Of a DNA stretch of 64,000 bases, positions 59,269-64,000 are shown one piece after another. This DNA comes from Psychrobacter sp. JCM 18902. GTDB lineage: Bacteria > Pseudomonadota > Gammaproteobacteria > Pseudomonadales > Moraxellaceae. The stretch lies in the NCBI RefSeq assembly GCF_904846615.1, contig NZ_CAJHBK010000001.1, positions 1,302,001-1,366,000 of the forward strand. The letters run 5' to 3'. Positions within the stretch are counted from its first letter, which is position 1. The number at the start of each line of letters is the position of its first letter. Below the pieces are notes generated by a model. That model was given only the letters and a program-made list of their open reading frames with translations, had not been told where the DNA came from and did not search any database. The translations under genes and the position numbers were made by a program.

Positions 59269-59619
59269 TTATGCAGCAGGGCTGTTTGCTTCAACCAATG
59301 GCTTAAGCTCGCCTGATTGATACATTTGCAAAATAATGTCTGATCCGCCCATCAATTCACCATCAATCCACAACTGTGGAAAAGTCGGCCAATTAGCCAC
59401 TTTAGGTAACGTCGCACGGATTTCTGGGTTTTCTAAAATATTTACAAACGCAAATGGACGACCGATTTGAGTAAGAACTTCAATCGATTTAGCAGAAAAG
59501 CCACACTGCGGAAATTGCGGCGTGCCTTTCATATAAATAATAACTTTATTGTCACGGATTTGATCACGGATCAATTGTTCAACGTCGTTTGCAGCAGTAT
59601 TTGGGGTTTGCTCACTCAT
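59269..59619 (-). CDS. grxD: Monothiol glutaredoxin (Grx4 family)
   Basis: A 116-residue monothiol glutaredoxin with the diagnostic CGFS site at residues 39-42 in KGTPQFPQCGFSAKS, and WPTFPQLWIDGELMGGSDI, the glutathione-binding TP loop. It carries and delivers iron-sulfur clusters with BolA-type partners. Its promoter region contains four perfect 17-bp tandem repeats starting 37 nt upstream of the start codon. Confidence 0.95.
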   Translation of the reverse strand: MSEQTPNTAANDVEQLIRDQIRDNKVIIYMKGTPQFPQCGFSAKSIEVLTQIGRPFAFVNILENPEIRATLPKVANWPTFPQLWIDGELMGGSDIILQMYQSGELKPLVEANSPAA

Positions 59620-59656
59620 AAAAGCTCCTATTGATAAAGCGGTTCATTGAAAACAG

Positions 59657-59732
59657 TGATTGATATTACAAAATGATTGATATTACAAAATGATTGATAT
59701 TACAAAATGATTGATATTACAAAATGATTGAA
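59657..59732. repeat. 17-bp tandem repeat, 4.4 copies, upstream of grxD
   Basis: TGATTGATATTACAAAA is repeated four times without change (59657-59724) and then begins a fifth time. It lies in the leader or promoter of grxD. On the minus strand each unit reads TTTTGTAATATCAATCA, so a -35-like TTTTGT and the next unit's -10-like TAATAT fall 17 nt apart. Confidence 0.93.
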
Positions 59733-59871
59733 AAAAGAGATGGCTGATACATGGGGCAAGCGCCACGGTATTACAAGTACAACTCTATAGAGTCTATATA
59801 TAAAATCTACGCGCAACTCACCAAGTCAATATGACTCGGAGTGCTCAAACAGCGATGACACCCGATCCAAG

Positions 59872-60375
59872 CTATCTAGATTCGACAACATTAGGGACTA
59901 ATAATACCACGGCATTGGCCATAATGCCCTCTTGCCGACCGGTAAAGCCTAACTTTTCAGTGGTGGTGGCTTTAACGCTGATATTATTGACCGCCGTCTG
60001 CAAATCACTGGCAATATTATCACGCATGGCTTGGCTGTGCGGTGCCAGCTTTGGACGCTCACACATCACAGTGATATCAGCGTTGCCTAGACTATAACCA
60101 GCCTCTTGCACTTTACTGTAGACATAACGTAGCAGCACCCGCGAGTCCAACCCTGCATGGGCGGCATCTGTATCAGGAAAATGCTGACCGATATCGCCAA
60201 GCGCCAATGCGCCAAGCAGTGCATCAGCAAGCGCATGCAGCACCACATCTCCATCAGAGTGTGCAAGCAAGCTGTGCGTGTGTTCAATAGGCACACCTGC
60301 TAGCACCACATATTGCTGCTGCTGACCATTATTGTGAAAAGCGTGAACATCGATACCTTGACCAATTTTTATCAT
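59872..60375 (-). CDS. ispF: 2-C-methyl-D-erythritol 2,4-cyclodiphosphate synthase
   Basis: A 167-residue trimeric enzyme of the MEP isoprenoid pathway. The zinc ligands lie in GQGIDVHAF (Asp8, His10) and [25 protein letters not shown] and [15 protein letters not shown] complete the active site. Length is close to E. coli IspF (159). Cytoplasmic. ispD is not adjacent here. Confidence 0.96.
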   Translation of the reverse strand: MIKIGQGIDVHAFHNNGQQQQYVVLAGVPIEHTHSLLAHSDGDVVLHALADALLGALALGDIGQHFPDTDAAHAGLDSRVLLRYVYSKVQEAGYSLGNADITVMCERPKLAPHSQAMRDNIASDLQTAVNNISVKATTTEKLGFTGRQEGIMANAVVLLVPNVVESR

Positions 60376-60635
60376 TATTATTCCAAGATGAGTGAAACGT
60401 GATTTAAATAATTCAAAACCACTATCTAAATTTCTAAAGCGATTTTACCAATGCCTAGACACCATCGGTCGCCACCAGTTTCAATTAACTGGTATAATAT
60501 GACGTTTATTTTATCATAATACCAGATCCAAAAGATAAGCTGACGTCGTTCTGCTAAGACTACCTATTGTAGCAATGGCATAATTTTTGGCGTCAATATC
60601 TATTTTGGAGAACGTACAAATAGTTGAGCCGCTTT

Positions 60636-61862
60636 ATGTCAGCCATACAAGATACCTCAAGCATAGCCGTTTCTGAGTCTTTTACGCCTCATCGTCCATT
60701 AACACTTGCCGATATCGAGAATCCTAGCGCCAAGCACGTGATTGTCGGTATGTCAGGTGGCGTCGATTCTTCTGTATCAGCCGTTTTACTTCAGCAAGCA
60801 GGCTTTAAAGTCGAAGGTCTGTTTATGAAGAACTGGGAAGAAGATGACGGCACCGAATACTGTACGGCAATGGACGACCTAGCGGACGCACAAGCGGTAT
60901 GTGACAAAATCGGTATGAAGTTACATACGGCTAATTTTGCCATGGAATATTGGGATCGCGTCTTTGAGCATTTTTTAGCAGAATACAAAGCGGGTCGTAC
61001 GCCCAATCCCGATATTTTGTGCAACAAAGAAATCAAGTTTAAAGCATTTTTAGACTATGCTTTGACGTTGGGCGCAGATTATATCGCCACCGGTCACTAC
61101 ACGCGCCGTAGTATGAACTATACGAATGCTAATGGCACTGAGGTTGCGCAGCTATTACGCGGGCTTGATAACAATAAAGACCAAAGTTACTTTTTACATG
61201 CGGTTGGCGGCGATAAAATCGCTAAGACGCTGTTCCCAGTCGGCGAGCTTGAAAAGCCAGTGGTTCGTCAAATCGCTGAAAAACATGATCTTATTACCGC
61301 CAATAAAAAGGATTCAACGGGTATTTGCTTTATTGGTGAGCGCCGCTTTAAAGACTTTTTACAACAGTACTTGCCCGCTCAAAAAGGCGATATCATGACT
61401 GACGATGGTCATATTATCGGTCAACACGATGGTCTAATGTATTATACCTTAGGACAGCGTGGCGGTATCGGTATCGGCGGTGTCAAAGATCGCCCAGAAG
61501 AGCCTTGGTTCGTATTAGCAAAAGACTTGGACAACAACCGTTTAATCGTTGGACAAGGTCATGAGCATCCCATGATGCTGAGTAATGAGCTGCAAGCTTA
61601 TAAGCTCGATTGGGTCGATGGTTTACCGCCTGCAGATATATTTACCGATGAAGGTTTACGTTGTATGGCAAAATCGCGCTACCGTCAGCCAGACCAAGCG
61701 TGCCGAGTGTTTTCTGTTGATGATAAAGGTTTAGAAGTACGAGTGATATTTGATGCGCCGCAACGGGCAGTGACGCCAGGTCAATCAGCAGTATTTTATA
61801 TCGATGAGGTTTGTTTGGGCGGCGGTGTCATTGCCTCTATTGACGCGCCTTGCGGGATTTGA
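60636..61862 (+). CDS. mnmA: tRNA-specific 2-thiouridylase MnmA
   Basis: A 408-residue enzyme that thiolates uridine 34 of Lys, Glu and Gln tRNAs using sulfur from TusE. The ATP loop [16 protein letters not shown] is present. The nucleophilic cysteine lies in [13 protein letters not shown] and the persulfide cysteine in [13 protein letters not shown] 30-residue N-terminal extension precedes the core. ATG 60636 is used; a TTG at 60624 has the nearer GGAG and is equally possible. The TGA stop lies inside the first unit of a 23-bp tandem repeat. Confidence 0.96.
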   Translation: MSAIQDTSSIAVSESFTPHRPLTLADIENPSAKHVIVGMSGGVDSSVSAVLLQQAGFKVEGLFMKNWEEDDGTEYCTAMDDLADAQAVCDKIGMKLHTANFAMEYWDRVFEHFLAEYKAGRTPNPDILCNKEIKFKAFLDYALTLGADYIATGHYTRRSMNYTNANGTEVAQLLRGLDNNKDQSYFLHAVGGDKIAKTLFPVGELEKPVVRQIAEKHDLITANKKDSTGICFIGERRFKDFLQQYLPAQKGDIMTDDGHIIGQHDGLMYYTLGQRGGIGIGGVKDRPEEPWFVLAKDLDNNRLIVGQGHEHPMMLSNELQAYKLDWVDGLPPADIFTDEGLRCMAKSRYRQPDQACRVFSVDDKGLEVRVIFDAPQRAVTPGQSAVFYIDEVCLGGGVIASIDAPCGI

Positions 61863-61929
61863 CATCTCAGTTAACATTAATTTGACATCTCAGTTAACAT
61901 TAATTTGACATCTCAGTTAACATTAATTA
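61859..61929. repeat. 23-bp tandem repeat, 3 copies, over the mnmA stop
   Basis: GACATCTCAGTTAACATTAATTT occurs at 61861, 61884 and 61907, the last two bases of the third copy differing. The mnmA stop codon (TGA, 61860-61862) is made by the start of copy one, so extra copies would not change the protein. Confidence 0.93.
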
Positions 61930-61961
61930 ATACAATGATTTGTCTTTTTTTAGGATACTAA

Positions 61962-63818
61962 ATGACCGCTCGCCTTTTCGCCTTGCTGAATATCTCATTT
62001 TCTTGTTCGATATGGGTAAAGAGAGGTCTTACGCTTACTTTCATTGCTGCGTCATTTAATTTGCAGGCTGCACCAACAAAGATGGGTAGTATCACGGTTA
62101 CCAGCTCTGATGCTTCGGCTGGTACTGCTTCTGGCACATATGTAGCAGCAGGTTCTGGTGCTACCGGTAGTTTTACTTTAGTCCGCAATGAAAATATTGG
62201 TTATAGCAATAGCGCTGAGATAACACCAGCTAGTGGTACGCGCACCAATGGTATTGAAATCAGGAATGATTCTAATACTAGTATTGATAGAGATAAGTTC
62301 AAGTACACCTTTACTATTACTCCTGATGACAATGCTTCTATACATACCATAAAAATTGGTCAAGCCAGCTATTCAATGGGTGGTAACTCAGAAATTGCAC
62401 GTCAAACGTTAAGTTTTACCCAAAATAGTCAAATTAGTCTACCTGCGCAAGCCACTATCAAAAACAACCCAGATGTCCCCTATTACTATAATGCAATGGG
62501 TGATTATTTTATGGGCAGCAAAGTCAATAGTACCCAGCTGAATTCACAAAATGCTGTGTTCAACCCGCAGCTGCGTACCGATAGCTCAAATGTGAATGGT
62601 AGTGGTTTATTTTATTATAATATTACTAATCTAGCGGGTGCTACTGGTAGCCAAAATCCATATAGTCCTACCTTGAATACGAATAAACAAGTAAGCCTCA
62701 GTTCAAATAACGGAGTTTTACCACCGACGCCAACTTTTGAAAATATTATTAAAAGTATCAATAATGGCAGCACGTATTCTGCACTCTCATCTAATACCGC
62801 TATTTCCAATGGCGGTACTTATGTCAGTTATGGCATCGAAAACAGTCAAAGCAATTATGTTGTCGCGGTAAGAAATTCGAAAACCGTGACTTTGACCTAT
62901 GAAGGGATTATGAATGGTAATATCGGCATTGCGCGTAACGTAATCGGTGAAACCTATAACGAATGGATCAGCTTTGGGGTAGAAAGTGAACCGTTTAATT
63001 ACGTCTTTTCAGGCACTGTATTCAATGATAATGGCGGTATAAACGATAGCGACATCAATGTCAAAAAAGATAACGCTACGATAGACAGCGGTATATATAA
63101 CAATACCAACTTCTTCAATGGTACTTTTGACTCTGCTGAAAGTGGTATTGCAGGTAGTACAGTCAAGCTGGTTGACTGTATAACCAATGCTCCTCTTGAA
63201 ACTATCAATATTCCTACTAATATTGTCGGTAAATATGAGATTAAAATACCTATCGCTTCTCTAACTGGCAAAAGTACTGTCTGCCTGATTGAAGAAAATA
63301 GTGGTAACACTTATCCCATTCGTACTACTAATGAAAAAACGGTTATTTCCTTGACTACTAACCAGTATAACTATGAAAATAATAACTTTGGCAGAGTGAT
63401 TGATAAAAACACAGCTTTAGTCCTTGAAAAAGAACAAGCACTTAACGATTGCAAAATCGCCTCATTGTTACCAAATCTAGAAAACAAGCTTGCCTATAGT
63501 AAAACCGCCCTATCTGAAGTAACTCCAGGACAATGTATTGCCTACAAAATTACTGCGACCAATCGAGCCAACCTTAGTATCAATCACTTTGTTCTACAAG
63601 ATGTCTTGCAAGAAAAAAATGTGAATGGCGCGATAGTGACGTCAAAACTTGCGAATCCAATCCATCAAGCAAGCGAATATGCCGCAGACAGCGTCGCTAT
63701 CGGCAATAACGGTACTGTCAAAACGGTAACCTCTATTTTAGATCCAAGGACAAAACGTAGTTTTTACTTTAATACTAAGTATGGCACGACATACTCTAAT
63801 ACACCCGATACCCCTTAA
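61962..63818 (+). CDS. Large secreted surface protein with SdrD/DUF11-like domains
   Basis: A 618-residue predicted secreted protein. A basic-then-hydrophobic leader (VKRGLTLTFIAASFNLQAA) ends near residue 36-37, consistent with signal peptidase I. The body is very rich in Asn, Ser, Thr and Gly. Near residue 350, FSGTVFNDNGGINDSD...AESGIAGSTVKLVD fits an SdrD B-like domain with its calcium-site-type acidic residues. From about 515 to the end, TPGQCIAYKITATNRANLSINHFVLQDVL resembles DUF11. No anchor or autotransporter barrel is seen. Adhesin-like or S-layer-like roles are guesses. Confidence 0.8.
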   Translation: MTARLFALLNISFSCSIWVKRGLTLTFIAASFNLQAAPTKMGSITVTSSDASAGTASGTYVAAGSGATGSFTLVRNENIGYSNSAEITPASGTRTNGIEIRNDSNTSIDRDKFKYTFTITPDDNASIHTIKIGQASYSMGGNSEIARQTLSFTQNSQISLPAQATIKNNPDVPYYYNAMGDYFMGSKVNSTQLNSQNAVFNPQLRTDSSNVNGSGLFYYNITNLAGATGSQNPYSPTLNTNKQVSLSSNNGVLPPTPTFENIIKSINNGSTYSALSSNTAISNGGTYVSYGIENSQSNYVVAVRNSKTVTLTYEGIMNGNIGIARNVIGETYNEWISFGVESEPFNYVFSGTVFNDNGGINDSDINVKKDNATIDSGIYNNTNFFNGTFDSAESGIAGSTVKLVDCITNAPLETINIPTNIVGKYEIKIPIASLTGKSTVCLIEENSGNTYPIRTTNEKTVISLTTNQYNYENNNFGRVIDKNTALVLEKEQALNDCKIASLLPNLENKLAYSKTALSEVTPGQCIAYKITATNRANLSINHFVLQDVLQEKNVNGAIVTSKLANPIHQASEYAADSVAIGNNGTVKTVTSILDPRTKRSFYFNTKYGTTYSNTPDTP

Positions 63819-63967
63819 TAATAGCGTTATATGCATATTTTGATTTTATCAACGGCTACATTTGCTACACTACCCGTATTTTTTTGACCACAGTCTTATA
63901 TGATGTGTTCATTTGTGGGATTTCACATTTTTCATCACTTTTACTTTTTTAATTTAAAGGCATTATT

Positions 63968-64000
63968 ATGAACTTACTTACCGCACTCTCCCCAATCGAT
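63968..64000 (+). CDS. purB: Adenylosuccinate lyase, N-terminal fragment
   Basis: Only 11 codons are inside the window, reading MNLLTALSPID, which is the expected start of bacterial PurB (…LTAVSPIDGRY in relatives). AAAGG lies 8 nt upstream of the ATG. PurB acts twice in purine synthesis. The call rests on few residues. Confidence 0.6.
   Translation, partial: MNLLTALSPID

Noticed and set aside
59657..59732. CRISPR array
   Set aside because: The 17-bp units are directly adjacent, with no spacers between them, and no cas genes are present.

Overview
The window looks like chromosomal DNA of a Moraxellaceae gammaproteobacterium, most probably Psychrobacter. This rests on moderate GC with AT-rich spacers, the overall look of the proteins, and a gene set of AspS, SohB, GlnE, LeuA, AccBC, MnmA/MnmG, KatG and long AmpG. 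It is an inference from sequence alone. Most of the window is housekeeping: tRNA charging and wobble-base modification (aspS, tusDCBE, trmL, mnmG, mnmA), amino-acid and nitrogen metabolism (ilvE, leuA, glnE, a Lrp/AsnC regulator), fatty-acid synthesis (accB, accC), cell-wall recycling (ampG), isoprenoids (ispF), redox (grxD, katG) and the first codons of purB at the right edge.

Layout. 1-5.1 kb: an aminoglycoside-phosphotransferase-like protein (partial), an acyl-CoA dehydrogenase, a SohB-type protease and aspS. 5.1-21.7 kb: an lpxL/htrB-type acyltransferase followed by a surface-glycan island of two convergent blocks. The plus-strand block (6.4-13.7 kb) holds a DXD glycosyltransferase, a Stealth phosphotransferase, UDP-glucose dehydrogenase, a UDP-glucuronate-epimerase-like SDR, two GT25 transferases, an unrecognised GT-like protein and a YrbL-like kinase. 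The minus-strand block (13.8-21.6 kb) is a pseudaminic-acid pathway, pseB-pseC-AKR-pseF::aminotransferase-pseG-pseH-pseI. The island has a MITE at its left edge and decayed IS630- and IS5-type transposases at its right edge. 22.8-32.1 kb: ilvE, glnE, tusDCBE, trmL, a small entericidin-like lipoprotein, hemW and an EVE protein. 32.2-42.1 kb: an orphan lipoprotein, a MATE exporter, accBC, a secreted orphan, leuA, lrp and an MFS transporter. 42.2-44.4 kb: a UbiB/AarF-family kinase gene split by a complete 913-bp IS5-type element. 44.5-56.1 kb: a MoeB/ThiF-like protein, prmC, ampG, katG, a CysB-type LysR regulator, a luciferase-like oxidoreductase, an ornithine-cyclodeaminase-like protein and an AEC transporter. 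56.4-64 kb: mnmG, an orphan, grxD, ispF, mnmA, a large secreted surface protein and the start of purB.

The most interesting unit is the pseudaminic-acid operon. Besides the six canonical steps it carries an aldo/keto reductase and a class-III PLP aminotransferase fused in frame to the PseF/SpsF-type CMP-transferase. An intact Shine-Dalgarno and ATG remain inside the fusion junction. This suggests a modified nonulosonic acid and a gene fusion that may still express the aminotransferase alone. Several non-coding structures also stand out: a MITE family with ends resembling GGCGTGTTCTCATTT, a 110-bp and a 70-bp imperfect palindrome, tandem repeats of 17 bp (before grxD) and 23 bp (over the mnmA stop), and a 28-bp palindrome before accB. 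No CRISPR array, rRNA or tRNA gene was seen.
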